Of a stretch of DNA of 64,000 nt, positions 22,493-33,497 are shown one piece after another. The position numbers were made by a program, and so were the translations under genes. Numbering within the stretch: position 1 is the first letter of the stretch; each line of letters begins with the position of its first letter. The DNA is from Paulinella micropora (taxonomy: Eukaryota > Cercozoa > Imbricatea > Euglyphida > Paulinellidae): NCBI GenBank assembly GCA_019918135.1, contig WBZZ01000447.1, forward strand, positions 22,501-86,500, written 5' to 3'. The notes under the pieces are model-generated. The model had not been told where the DNA came from. It saw nothing but the letters and a program-made list of their open reading frames with translations, and ran no database searches.

Positions 22493-23644
22493 TGACGACC
22501 CACCAGAGAAATTTAATCGCAGAAAATCCAGACGAAAAGTTTGTAAATGTCAAAGTTGGATATGATAGACACATTTGAAACTAATCATATGAAGACCGCT
22601 TTTGGTGAAACCCTAACCAGTTCCTTAACACCAGTATTACAGGAAATCTTTCCATATACCGTTAATACACAGGTATGGACAAAAACAGAAACAAAGGCGT
22701 CCGTTTCATTTAATAATAATATGGCAGAATTGAAAACAACCGCTGATGCTACCGCTGATGCCGTTATGGTAAGCAAAAGAAAAATAAAATATCGCACTGG
22801 TATGGGGGTTGTAGCCCGCTTCACTGCTTTATGGACAACGGACGAAACCAAATATTATTATTCGTGGATAGGTATCGGAGATAGCGAATTACTTAATGGT
22901 GTCTACTTTTTCAAGACTAGAGATGAAGGAATGAATATTCTACATTCCATAGGAGGCGGCCCAACCGCAGTTCCACAAGCGAACTGGGATGACCCGTGCG
23001 ACGGAACAGGAGATATGCCAGTATTAGACTGGACAAAGGGAAATGTATTTCAAATTCAATTTCAATACTTAGGTTTTGGTGCTATTAAGTTTTCTATTGA
23101 AAATCCAAAGACAGGCGAATTTCAGTTAGTCCACACGATTAAGTATGCAAATGCCAACACGGGTGTCAGTCTGCGGAAAACTACATTGCCATTTGTAGCA
23201 CGAATTCTTAATAATAATGCGGGAGTTGGAATACAAAGACTGAAGACAGCCAGTTGTAGTTTGTTTGTTGAAGGCACCAACACTATTAATACAAGTATTA
23301 CAAATACGGCAGAAGGGAGTGAAGCAGGTAATATAACTGAAAGCCCCATTTTAAGTATCAGGAATAAAGCACTATACGATAATAGCCTAACCAACTATTC
23401 AAATGTCTTTCTTTCTTTGATAAGTATTACAAATGAAGATACTAATGCTAATGTCGTCAGAATGGTATTGAACGGAACACTGACAGGGGCGGGTTTTGCT
23501 GATGTTGATGCCAAAATTTCAATTGTAGATACAGACACACAAGCAACTGCTATCGCAAACGGAACAACAATTTATAAGATTTATGTTAATGCTGGCTCTA
23601 CTCAGCAGATTAATCTCAGAACTTATGATAATATATCCAATTAA
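22493..23644 (+). CDS. Putative receptor-binding / surface protein, element A
   Basis: The open frame from 22,547 (365 residues) is homologous by eye to the gene at 59,384-60,619 in element B. Shared features in order: TAFGETLTSSLTPVLQEIFP; KYRTGMGVVARFTALW; a GIG segment; WTKGNVFQIQFQYLGFG; KFSIENPKTGEFQLVHTIKY. The pattern 'hydrophobic-QYLGxGxIxF ... H-x-I' is found in a beta-sandwich domain I recall from fibre and surface proteins of phages and giant viruses. A role in host attachment is inferred from this and from its place after the MCP. An ATG at 22,493 sits just behind palindromic repeat copy 2 but is in another frame, so the true start is uncertain. Confidence 0.5.
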
Positions 23645-23731
23645 CCCCAAATGAAGTATTGACATTCATACAGAAGTCAGTTTCTGCTGGTGGTGGCAGT
23701 AATATTAATGTTATTGCTAACTTTATAGAGA

Positions 23732-24204
23732 TCAATAAAGCAAAAAAACAATGAGTGATTCATCTTTATTTTTTAGTATCTTTTTTTTTACATTACCTTT
23801 TACAACACGAATAACTTCGCTCGCATTCTTTGCTATACATCCTTCGTCTGTAGCATTCGCTGAACCACCTACGGCGGTAGCATTTGCTATCTCTTCACCA
23901 ACACAAGTGGCTTCGCCACGTTGTGACGCTTCGCTCACATTAGCCTTTATTTCGGTAATTCCTGTTTCACTCACTACAAGATCGGTTGTCTTAAATGGTG
24001 TCCTTGGTTCATCATCCATTATTTTTTGAAATGTAGCCTCCAATGGAATAACTACTTTCACATTGTCGTCCCTCGGCTTGTATTGCTCATAGAAAGATAC
24101 AATGTCAGGTTTAGTCCATTTAATTGTTGGCTTTTAATAGAAACATCAATGTTCCATTTTTCAATTTCGTTTAAGTAGTCCTGTTTGGTGTTCAGGTCAG
24201 TCAT
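23732..24204 (-). pseudogene. TGITEIKANV-family protein, broken
   Basis: The start is at the ATG complement 24,204 (MTDLNTKQDYLNEIEKW). Landmarks shared in order with the element B gene at 45,909-46,541 are EIEKW near the start, VxVVIPLE (VEVVLPS in B), DEPxTPFK and TGITEIKANV. Function is unknown; B's copy is longer and adds a C-terminal domain. The spread across two otherwise different elements marks it as a virus-specific family. Not intact. Confidence 0.55.

Positions 24205-24207
<3 letters not shown>

Positions 24208-24262
<55 letters not shown>
24208..24262. repeat. (AT)n microsatellite
   Basis: A perfect AT run of about 54 bp, directly upstream of the preceding minus-strand gene's start. 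Confidence 0.95.
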
Positions 24263-24268
<6 letters not shown>

Positions 24269-24289
24269 AATATTAATTTTTATTAGATA

Positions 24290-24760
24290 TATTTTTTTAC
24301 TTCATTTTTAATGTCTGTAAATTTCTCAAACCAAGGTTACTTTTGAACCCATTCAAGATACGGCTTATCAATTAAAGAGATATGTTATGCAGAATCATAT
24401 GCTATTTAATCAAGTCTTTTCGCGGTATACCTTTTAACGGGCCAAAATCATTTCAAGAGGGTATGTCCTACCCTAAGGTCACTTTGTGGCCCGATGCCGC
24501 CCATAAAGTCTGTTTGAAAACGGGTAAGTCTCGCACGGGTTTTATAATCTTGTGGGGAGGAGACCCAATAGGTTGGCTTTCAAAAAGACAGAGTAGGATA
24601 GCACTTAGTTCAAATAACCTTCTTCCCACGATATTTACCAAACGGAAAAATATCCTTTGGCTTTCCTTCTCTACTTTTTCAATTGCCTTATTTCTTCATC
24701 AATTATTTTTTGTACATCTTTTACTGAAAAGAATTCCTTATTCTTCTCAATTGAAAGTTA
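24290..24760 (-). pseudogene. Remnant of a DUF3820 / ExoX C-terminal-like domain
   Basis: The minus strand reads FPFGKYRGKKVI near 24,620-24,660 and, at the other end, DKPYLEWVQK and PWFEKFTDIKNEVKKYI near 24,290-24,370. FGKYxGK ... YLxW ... is the signature of the small DUF3820 / exodeoxyribonuclease X C-terminal fold, found in phages, giant viruses and PLVs. Between the two is about 250 bp of unrelated, GC-richer sequence. The remnant is broken. Confidence 0.45.
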
Positions 24761-24789
24761 TTCAAATTTTTCACATAGTCTAGTGAGTG

Positions 24790-24855
24790 CCCCCTTGGGG
24801 CGTGTCAACGTCCCTTCGGGACTTGTGAGGGTGGTCATTAGTCTATATAGACTGG
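24790..24855. repeat. Cluster of three perfect palindromes
   Basis: CCCCTTGGGG (24,791-24,800), GTCCCTTCGGGAC with a TTCG loop (24,810-24,822) and AGTCTATATAGACT (24,840-24,853). It lies in the intergenic space upstream of palindromic repeat copy 3. Possibly transcription terminators for the converging genes. Confidence 0.7.
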
Positions 24856-24945
24856 TAAAAAAATTTATGGAAAAAAATTAATTATTTATTTGATATTTTG
24901 TTCTGACTTCTTCATCACAAAACATCGTTTTATAGTTTAATGGCC

Positions 24946-25002
24946 GACGATGTTTGAGAATAAGCGAGAGTGCGTAGCACAAAGCGCAATTCTAAAATAT
25001 CA
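24946..25002. repeat. Intergenic palindromic repeat, copy 3 (element A)
   Basis: Same unit as at 19,861 and 22,432: CGATGTTTGAGAATAAGCGA ... GTGCG ... GCACAAAGCG ... ATTCTAAAATATCA. It lies directly against the 3' end of the polymerase gene on the minus strand, and AAACATCG near 24,920-24,927 forms the outer stem. Confidence 0.85.
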
Positions 25003-26639
25003 TTAATATCCAAACGGCCGTGTTTCAATTGCATTCTCTACAATACCGATAACTTGTCTTTTCGTAAATGTAAAACTTAATATCTTTTCTAAGTATTTGC
25101 TTGTTATTTTTTTCTTTTGTTTGTCTCGCGTTATCTTGTTGTTTTCTATTATAACTACTTTTCCAGACTTCTCAATTCGCTTAGCAATCCGTAATTCTTC
25201 ATCAGTCTGTAACAAATCAGCCAGTTCATTTTTACCATTCTCAAATAATTCAGTGTTCGTAATACCTAACCCGCAACTTATTACACTTAACATATTTGGT
25301 AAATTCAATGCTTTTTTCGTTTCATAGTTCATACTAAATCCTTTTACTTTCATACTGGCTTTACCATTATTTAATAAGTATCCATAACATTTCGGCCCGC
25401 CTCCCACAAAGGTTTTTATTTTCGCTCCTTTTAATTCATCGGTCCCATCTCCCAGTAAATCGCCTGTCTCTACATCTGCCTGATTAATTTCTTTGTTAGT
25501 CGTACATATCACGCTGTCTGTGTCATAATACAATATCATATTACCTAATATGTCCATCATATTGTAAAGTCTCATTCTCGCGTGGCGGGTAGTAAATAAA
25601 GCAACTACAATATTTGTTTTAATCGGGTCGCTCACCGCGTCCTGTTTTAAGTCATAACTGGCTTCTATAATTTGGCGTTAATTATGTTAATATTTATATT
25701 ATCCACTGATTTATCGTTCAATAGTTTGTATAAGGTTTCTTTATCCTTTATCATTTCGTTCTGTGTTTTATTTTGTTTTTGTCCAAACTTGCCCCATAAA
25801 GAGTTCAAGCACAACTTAGCAACTGCTCTCCGTCCTTCGTTTTTGAATATTTTGCTTTCATCCATATTAACACCCATTTTGGCTTCCATGCTGTTTATGT
25901 AATTTTGTTTTTCTGCTTCCGTATTACATCCCGCGGGGTATCCGGTGGACTCTTGTTTTACTTTCAAGAATGTCTTTATGTATTCTTTGAATAGGCTACT
26001 GCTTTGTTCTTTCCAGTGCCATACTTCATATACTTTTATTAACTTATATCCTTTGTCTGAGGCCTTGTAAATTTCTGGAGTTGCCCTTTCGCCCGTTATT
26101 GCTCGTTCTTTATCTGTGTGCTTACATTCGCCGTGTTGCTCGGTCATTCCGCACTTATCGCATAAGTAATACATCGTCTTACCTCTGTCCGCCTTTGGTA
26201 AGACTGGGTGTAGTAAGCCTCTCGGCGGTAGCATCTTAACCTTAGCCACTCCAAAATATTCTCTGTTTATAATTTTATTTTTCATCTCATTTCTTTTCTC
26301 CTCGTTGCTTGGTCTAATAATTATATGTGTTTATAATTTTATTTTTCATCTCATTTCTTTCTTCCTCGTTGCTTGGTCTAATAATTATATGGTGTCCGCT
26401 TGGATAAAGGTCGTAATACATCTCGGTCGGATAAAGTGAGCATATGTCAATATATTTCGCATACTCATTATCATGTCGTGATTTCCAATATAATTTCAGA
26501 GCATTCACCCTACCTCCAAACATCGCCTCTCGCGGGTTTAGTCCTTCTTGTTCCGTAATTCGTTCGTTTGTATCCTCTGCCAGTCTTTCACTGGTTTTCA
26601 TCAGGCTCCATTCACATTCCCGGATACTTATAACTTTCG
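25003..26639 (-). pseudogene. polB: Protein-primed family B DNA polymerase, C-terminal part (palm)
   Basis: The three polymerase motifs are present in order on the minus strand. Motif A is DICSLYPTEMYYD (near 26,440). Motif B is KLCLNSLWGKFGQ (near 25,800). Motif C is YYDTDS (near 25,520). The KxxxNSxxGKFGQ form of motif B is typical of the protein-primed polymerases of Polintons, adintoviruses and PLVs, which replicate linear genomes with terminal proteins. The part facing T begins right at T's left end. The polymerase is broken here in a few places besides the T insertion. Confidence 0.85.
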
Positions 26640-26643
26640 CTTG

Positions 26644-27095
26644 ACATGTTAAAATGCCAGCTAAAGTGCAAGCTAAGTATGGCATACTTCAAAAATAATA
26701 GTTCTATCATAAAAACAAAGATTTCGATTCACTTTAATAAAATGTAAAAAAATATTTTAAAATTTTTAAAAAATCCAACCGTTACAACGGTTTTTAACGG
26801 TTTTGCGACTGCTTTGCTTATTTATTGTAGAGGTTTGTTCTGCTTTTGTTTTTCTTTGTTTTTAAATCAAAACACATAGAAAAATGTTTGACTGAATTTC
26901 AATAATATTTAAACATAATTTTTTTTTAAATTCAAAAATATTTGAAAATCTAATTGTTACAAATGTTTTGTCATCGTTTTTCAGCTTTTGTAACACTCCC
27001 TCTTATTACGTTATGTTTTGTTTCAAAATTTCAACTAAATATGATGACGTTGAATTAATATAATGAATTAATATTGTGTTTTCAAATTTACTTAA
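26644..27095 (+). repeat. Left terminal inverted repeat of T
   Basis: About 450 bp matching the reverse complement of 33,045-33,493, with scattered substitutions and small indels. Shared landmarks are AACGGTTTTGCGACTGCTTT and ACGTTATGTTTTGTTTC. The outer 15 bp differ at one position. Confidence 0.85.
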
Positions 27096-27709
27096 TTAAA
27101 TTTGAATTTTAGAATTTAAATTCAAAATTCTTTCCAGGCTGCTTCATGAGTCATTGTATTAATAATAGTAAAATTATGATGTTTTTTTCTTTGAAATTTT
27201 CAAACAGTGATATGTCAAAAACTATAAGAAAAAGTTCTTGGTACGAATTTTGCAAGTAAAAGTTCTCCACGTGAAGTTTATATACATATAAAATTCATGT
27301 ATAGTTGGGCGTCTGCTTCGGCGGCCCAACTGGCAGTTAGTTGTTACCAAGTGGGGTGCCTTGGGGGAGAGTGCGGGTTCGAACTCAGGCGGGGCCAGCT
27401 TTTTTTTTTCTCCTTTTTTTTGAATATTTCCGTGAAGTTGACCATATTATAGATCACGTCATGAAGGTAGTAAGTGTATTATTAATACTGAATAATAATT
27501 TGACACATCTTATTATTAATACATACCTGCTAGTAATATTAATATTAACATTGATTAAGTAGCATTATTAATGTAATTTAATATTGCAGTATAATTGAAT
27601 AAATTTTTTTATTTCACTTGAAACTTTTTGAGTCATGACGGCTTAAGTTAAAATTAATAATAGTAAAATACTTATTTACAGTTTAATTATGATTCATGAA
27701 GTAATATTA
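27096..27709. other. Gene-free part of T with a tRNA-like segment
   Basis: AT-rich, no coding sequence supported. Around 27,304-27,330 a 7-bp stem GTTGGGC/GCCCAAC closes a 13-base loop. TTACCAAGTGG (27,344-27,354) resembles a Pol III A box, GGTTCGAAC (27,376-27,384) matches a B box, and a T9-10 run follows at 27,400. The T-arm stem does not pair as in a true tRNA, so a tRNA-derived SINE remnant or chance is more likely than a working tRNA. Confidence 0.4.
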
Positions 27710-27970
27710 TTACAAAAGTTTGTTTTTACGTTTTCTTTTTTTGTTTTTTTTTGCGGGGGTGGAATACTTTGCATAATCTGACTCACTCTCACTCTCTGAT
27801 GAGCTCTCTCTCACTCTTTTGTTGTGTTTGTGTTTTTTGTGTTTATGTTTGTTATGATGTGTTGGACCAGGGGCTGACTCTGAAGACCCAGAGTCCCATC
27901 GCCTGTGGCCCGATCCTGCAAAAACAGCACAAAAAAAGGAAAACAATAATCAGAAAATAAACCAAAGCAA

Positions 27971-28005
<35 letters not shown>

Positions 28006-29748
28006 GAAAAAAACCTGAGCCGCAGCTTTCAGGATATCCCTCTGCGCCTTTACCACTTTCAGCTCTGCCTTCATCGCTTCGATCTGACTCCTTGACGTCT
28101 CCAAGGTATCCGTGATTTGGCTAAGATTTGTTGATGCTTCTTTTTCCCGCTCCAGTGCCGCCGCTTGTGTTGCACTTGCTGCTTGCAGCTTCCGTTCCAG
28201 CCCCTCCGTAGTATTCATGGCACCCTGAAGTTCGGTCATGGCAGCCTGAAGTTCCTACATAGTAATATTACATATTTCATTCATTAGCATGCAAGCAAAC
28301 AAAACCTGCCGCAGTTGCGCATTTTTTTTCTTTATTTCGATTGTTTGACTAAAAGCCAAAACAACCATCATAAAACCAACAAATGCAAAACAAATTATAA
28401 TAATTACCCTCGTTGCATTTGCAAGTTGTCTTTCTGCAGTCGATCTCCCCTCCCGTTGCACTGCCAACTCCCGTTCGTGACTTTCTTTCATTTTGGAGAG
28501 TGCGAGTTGGATAGCTGCATACTTAGCTTCCGCTTCGCCTTTCTCTCGTCTCCCAAAGCATCCAGCGTGTCTTGCACGACTCGCTTGGCCTCTTCATCTC
28601 CATCGCGGAGCTCTGAAATTTGCAGTCGCAAGCTCTGCCTTAACCTTGACGATCTCCTCCATCAGGCTCTCGTTGCCGCTGGCGCTTGGCTTGGGGTTGG
28701 CGTCAACTCCATCTTTCTTTTGGCCCAGTTGGTTCTCCGAATTCTGCAAAAGCTTGGCAGACACATTCACAAACTGTTCTCGAGTTGATTCACACTTCAA
28801 TGTGAATGGACGCAAAGCCTCCTTATCAAGGTTTAACATGTCTTGAAATTTTTTGAGGAACGACACCGTGGACCCATTCCTTAGTGCAGCGTGTGACCCT
28901 GACCCAGCCGTTGTCTCGGCGGTAGGCAAAAATGAAGTGAACATACTCATGACCAGCGGAAGTAACCGTTCTATGAGAAATTGCAAGCACATAACCCAAT
29001 CCAACGTGGGTGTCTTTGTCCTCGACAATTTCTTTCACTGTGTCTGCATTTATGTAAGTACGAATGAAATAGATCCACGAATTGACACAAATGTCTTCAC
29101 CATACAAGCGGACTTTGGGCAAATGTAAAAGTCTATCACCGTCCGGGGTGCCATCCTTCAGCACTCCTTGTTCCAGAAGCCAATCCCATGCTCGGCGCAA
29201 TATGCCCCCTTGCTCATTCATACGACCAGGGCGAAAGATGGACGTGTCTCCAGGATTACCATAGTGGACCTAGCAAGGAAACAAAAAGAATGAACTAGCT
29301 GCAAATTGAAACGAGTACCTTAACATGCGTCGTGCCGCGGTATGATGCTCCAACACTGAGGCTGCACAAGAGAGTGTTCAGTCTTCCAAGCTTGCAGATC
29401 TCCTCCAAACGGCTCAAGTCTTTCGCGACCATAGCCTTCAAACCACACGGATAGTAGCGGTTCTCCAACACCAACACGTCTGTGTTCGGGTTCTCAGTCT
29501 CCTGGCGAATTGCCTCCTCTTTGCCAGCCTTAAAGGCCTGGTTGAGGGGATGGTCTGCTGCCTCAAACACTGGGGCGCCATCGTCATCTCGGATGCCTTA
29601 ATTAAGCAAACATGTACAACAACCAACAACAACTCGAAAAAAATCATTCCAACAACTCGAAAAAAAAGAGAACAGAACCTGAGTCACTAGAGTCAGCTGC
29701 AATAGGTTCGTCTCGAACATGGCTGAAATTTTCACTACTGTCAGCCAT
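27710..29748 (-). CDS. Spliced gene of T: unknown protein with coiled coil and basic tail
   Basis: Exon 1 is 29,679-29,748 (MADSSENFSHVRDEP...), exon 2 is 29,319-29,596, exon 3 runs from 29,269 to 28,408, and further exons are 28,015-28,254 and 27,710-27,915. All joints fit GT-AG and the first three keep phase. Exons 2-3 encode a folded region (NRYYPCGLKAMVAKDLSRLE; SWIYFIRTYINADTVKEIVE; AYRRDNGWVRV). The middle is a long coiled coil. The end is Lys/Ser-rich (NKRVRESSSESESES, KKNKKRKRKNK), like a nuclear localisation tail. Frame shifts occur near 28,870 and 28,600, and the last joint favours a different frame, so the copy is decayed or the assembly has indels. No family is recognised. It may be an accessory DNA-binding protein of the transposon. 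Confidence 0.5.
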
Positions 29749-30111
29749 TCTGTCGGTGACCCTCGAATCCAAATTGTTTCTGCAGAGCTATCTCAACAAC
29801 TCGAGATACTGGTTAGACAAAGAACCCTCCAAAAACAACCAACCCCAAAATTAGGGTTGTGCGTTGAAGTTTGTGGTGCCACTTTTCGACCGATTTTTGC
29901 GGTGCTTTTCTTTTGGGTGACCACTGTTTTCCACAAGTTGTGTTTGCTGTGTCAATTTTTTCCCATTCATGGCCTTGCGTTTCTTTGTCGTTTCCCCTTT
30001 TCATTGTTCCCTTTCTTGTCCTTAGTTTCGTGAGTGTTTTTATTGTTCATGCGGTTGATTTTTTTTCCATCCCACCCTTTTTTTCGTCTGCTGCGTTTAT
30101 ATTATGTTCAG

Positions 30112-32955
30112 GCCGAGATGTTCAAAAGGACAAACACTGCTTTGCAAAACCGGCTTCTGACCCAAGCCCACTACAGAGCCAGGGTATGCCTCTCTGCTTG
30201 CTTTTGAATGTCGCATATCTGACTGAGTACGATTCCAAATCATTGTTCCTTCCTATGTTCATTTGTGCAGGCCCGACAAATGATTGGTTTGGACCCACAA
30301 CAACCTGCTGCAGAGCCCAGTTGTTCCTCCTCCTCTTCACTTGATATTCAACGACCCTCGTCTTCTGCCCCATCATCACTGCAAGAGTCCAAACAGCACT
30401 GTTTGGCGTTGCATGAGTTGCGGGGTGATAACAGGGATGGTCTTTGTATATCTTTTGAGGAGGCAACAAAAACTCGCATTCGCCGTCCTTACAATCCTAC
30501 TGCCAAGCACTCTTTCATCGACAGAATTTTAGAATCGCTTGGACAGTAGGCAGATCAGCTTTGTAATGAAGATTCTGGGCATTCTCTTATAGTTGAGCTC
30601 GCTAAATGGGGCTTTGCGATGATAGTTAGGATTTTGGAGGACACCAAAGACGTGCAATCATTTTCTCCCACCACCGTTCCTTCACACGTTCGCGCAATCG
30701 TAGGGGAAGTGCAGCAATATTTACCCTCACTCAAATTTCTGCCGATTTGCTCTCTCTTCCTTCTATTTCCGCCCTTCGTCGCTTTCGCGGCATGAGTTTT
30801 GCAAACACACGTTTTGATTCTGATCCAATCGCTGACAAGCTAGGCTTTAAGGCCTACGGGGTGGAATACTGCCTGGCAAAAAATCATCCTTCTCACGACA
30901 GGCATCTGCGTTCCGGATATAACTTTGTTGAGGCAATTACCGTAAGCAAGGTGTACGAGAACTACGCCAGATTTGCTGTATACTGGAAACAAACCCTTCC
31001 GGTAACCTGCTTTTATATTTGACCATCTAGAATCCTTCTTGTTTTTTGTTACTGTAGGCAATATTTGCAGCTGTCAAGTCCGGTGAGCCCTACTTCCATC
31101 AGCCGAAGCAGAAACAACGGCGCACGCACGCTCAACTCAGCATTAGCTATGAGGCAGGTGAGGCCGATATCTTCAAGTGTGAAGAGTGCGACCCCCCGAC
31201 ATTTCACGTCAACGAGCGAACCCATGTCTGCAGCAACCGGGCTGCCCTTCCCCATGCCAAGAAGCCCTCTCTCACTCCTCGCGTCATGGCTTTGGAGATC
31301 AGCCCTTTATTGTCCGATCAGCCTAAGCGATTACAGAAGAATTTGTGTTTGCTTGAAGAGGATCACGACATTCGCCAGAAGCTGTACGAATTTCAGAAGG
31401 GGTGGGGCAGGTTCATTGAGAAGCTTAAGATGCTTCAGGTTGGTAATCCGCGGGATTGTGGTTATGAACGTGCTCCTTTGGTTAAGTCGGGTGATGAATT
31501 GATTCCGCTTTTTGTCCGCCGTTGTAAGCACGGCAGTCGGTCCCCCCCCCCCCCCCGCCCTGCACAACTTGCAAATTTATGCTTTGATTTTTATTTTTAA
31601 CCTACAATTTCAAGCCATGCTTTGGTTTTTGCTTGGCATGACGTGAGGTTGTAGCTTTTACTTTTTCGGATTAGATATTGCGAGCTTCGAGTCTTTAGCT
31701 CAAAATTAATTACATCAATTTAGGACTCCTGCTGTAAGTAACACGCAACGCGAGACCATGAGGACATTAGCTGCGGTTCGCAAATTTTGGGCTCAACAGA
31801 TTGGTCAGTTTCTTTTACGCCCTTACTCTGACCTTCAGCGTCTCGTGCACCCTCCCAGCCGATCTGAGTGGACACGCCTGCACGCTCAATATTGGATTGA
31901 GTGCCGTTGTAACAAAGTTTGGGGTAAGTGCCCAAAATGCAGGGGACATCAGCAAAAGGTAGAAAGGTTAGCTGAACTACAGGATCAAAGGAGAGAGGGA
32001 ATAATGGAAGAGAAAGATTTGGGTAAAATGGAGAAGTTGATAGAGGAGATAAAAAAAAGATGAACATCATTTCAAGGCGAAAGAAAATATGAAAGTTTTT
32101 GATGAAGACATTGAACTAGTGAGAGAGGATACCAGGTATGTTTTGATGGTGGTTGAGGATGAGCGTGGGGGGAGGTAAGACCAAAGATAATAATATTAAT
32201 GATAATATCGCGGCACTTTTGATGGGGGATGGGAAGGGAGGTATCAAAAGAAAATACATCGACACTCTCCCTCATCATGAGGAAAAGGCCGGTAATAATG
32301 ATTTCTTTTTTTACCGTAAGTGGCAAACGAATTTGTCGAACGAGTAGTTAAGCCACTTGGAAAAACAAGAGTCATTCAGTGGTCAGACGGTGGCCGCAAG
32401 CATTACAAGCAAAGGTATTCGCTTGCTGAGGCTAGCCTTGTCAGGGCTAAGCATCCTTGGCTCGAACACTTTTCTTGGAACTTCTGGCCCTCTAATCACG
32501 GAAAAGGCCTTGCCGATTCACACGCTGGAAAGATTGCCCAAATGGTAGCCTATATGGCTTTCCATGACGATTGGATTAGGGAAACAGCCAAGGATCTTGG
32601 CTGGTTGATCCAAAACAAACTTTCCGATTCTGAGCCTATGTATTTTCAGTCTGTCATTGGCAGAGATGAAAAGTACAGGCATCCTGTGAAGGGAATCGAT
32701 GATCTATGGAAATATCATCATTTTGAATTCAGACACGCCTGGAAAGGTCCTGATGAGGACTTTTCGGCATGAACAGCCAATCATTTTCCGTTTTTTGACT
32801 GAGCGGAAATCTCAAACTGTTTTGAATACTCTGGCTGATTCAGACTACTGGTGGCCGCAACAGCTAGGGCTACCTCCAGTTCCTCCTCGGCGACGTCGGG
32901 AACCATCGCCTGCACGAAGAGGAAGGCAGATACAGGCGCGAAGAAAAATTCGATA
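30112..32955 (+). pseudogene. Transposase-like gene of T, spliced and decayed
   Basis: Introns at 30,184-30,270 and 31,012-31,057 fit GT-AG and phase 0; an upstream exon at about 29,719-29,860 (MAEIFTTVSHSVGDP) may be the start. Readable blocks: ARARQMIGLDPQQP; SFANTRFDSDPIADKLGFKA; FKCEECDPPTFHV...HVC (Cys/His pair set); a CRCNKVWGKCPKC knuckle near 31,905-31,940. From 32,320 come VIQWSDGGRKHYKQRYS and WNFWPSNHGKGLADSHAGK. The spacing of SDG...HYK...W.F...HGKG..D resembles an RNase-H-like DDE core I have seen in uncharacterised transposases; family not named. At least three in-frame stops or shifts (near 30,549, 30,745 and 32,770) mean this copy is probably not active. Confidence 0.5.
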
Positions 32956-33044
32956 ATAAATAAATTTGTGAATATTAATAATTAGCCGTTCATGAATATT
33001 AATAATTAGCTGTTCATGATTTTGAATTTGAAAAATTTAAAGTC

Positions 33045-33493
33045 AAATTCAATTTAAATGTACATTCATTATATTAACTCAATTTAGTCATATTTTAATT
33101 GAAATTTTGAAACAAAACATAACGTAATAAGAGTGAGTGTCACAAAGCTGAAAAACGATGACTGGCAAAACATTTGTAACCGTTAGATTTTCAAATATTT
33201 TTGAATTTTTAAAAATTATGTTTACATATTATTGAAATTCAGTCAAACATTTAATTTCTATGTGTTTTGATTTAAAAACAAAGAAAAACAAAAGCAGAAC
33301 AAACCTCTACAATAAATAAGCAAAGCAGTCGCAAAACCGTTAAAAACTGTTGTAACGGTTGGATTTTTTAAAAATTTTAAAATATTTTTTTACATTTTAT
33401 TAAAGTTATTGAAATCTTTTGTTTTTATGATAGAACTATTATTTTTGAAGTATGCCATACTTAGCTTGCACTTTAGCTGGCATTTTAACCTGT
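33045..33493 (-). repeat. Right terminal inverted repeat of T
   Basis: Reverse complement of 26,644-27,095. It ends GGCATTTTAACCTGT at 33,493, followed by the CTTG duplication. Confidence 0.85.
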
Positions 33494-33497
33494 CTTG

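Larger units (their letters stand above)
26644..33493. mobile_element. Element T: 6.85-kb DNA transposon inserted in element A's PolB
   Basis: Left end ACATGTTAAAATGCC and right end GGCATTTTAACCTGT are inverted copies and begin about 450-bp terminal inverted repeats. The same four bases, CTTG, flank both ends (26,640-26,643 and 33,494-33,497), which fits a target-site duplication. Outside both ends the sequence is PolB coding DNA on the minus strand. Inside are a spliced minus-strand gene and a transposase-like plus-strand gene. A C-run at 31,544-31,556 and GT-AG introns mark it as nuclear rather than viral. Superfamily not assigned; 4-bp duplications occur in several (for example Sola, and Kolobok at TTAA). 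Confidence 0.8.

Noticed and set aside
26314-26685. A separate gene starting MPYLACTLAGILTC at T's left end
   Set aside because: These residues come from the transposon's terminal repeat; the same string appears at the right end.
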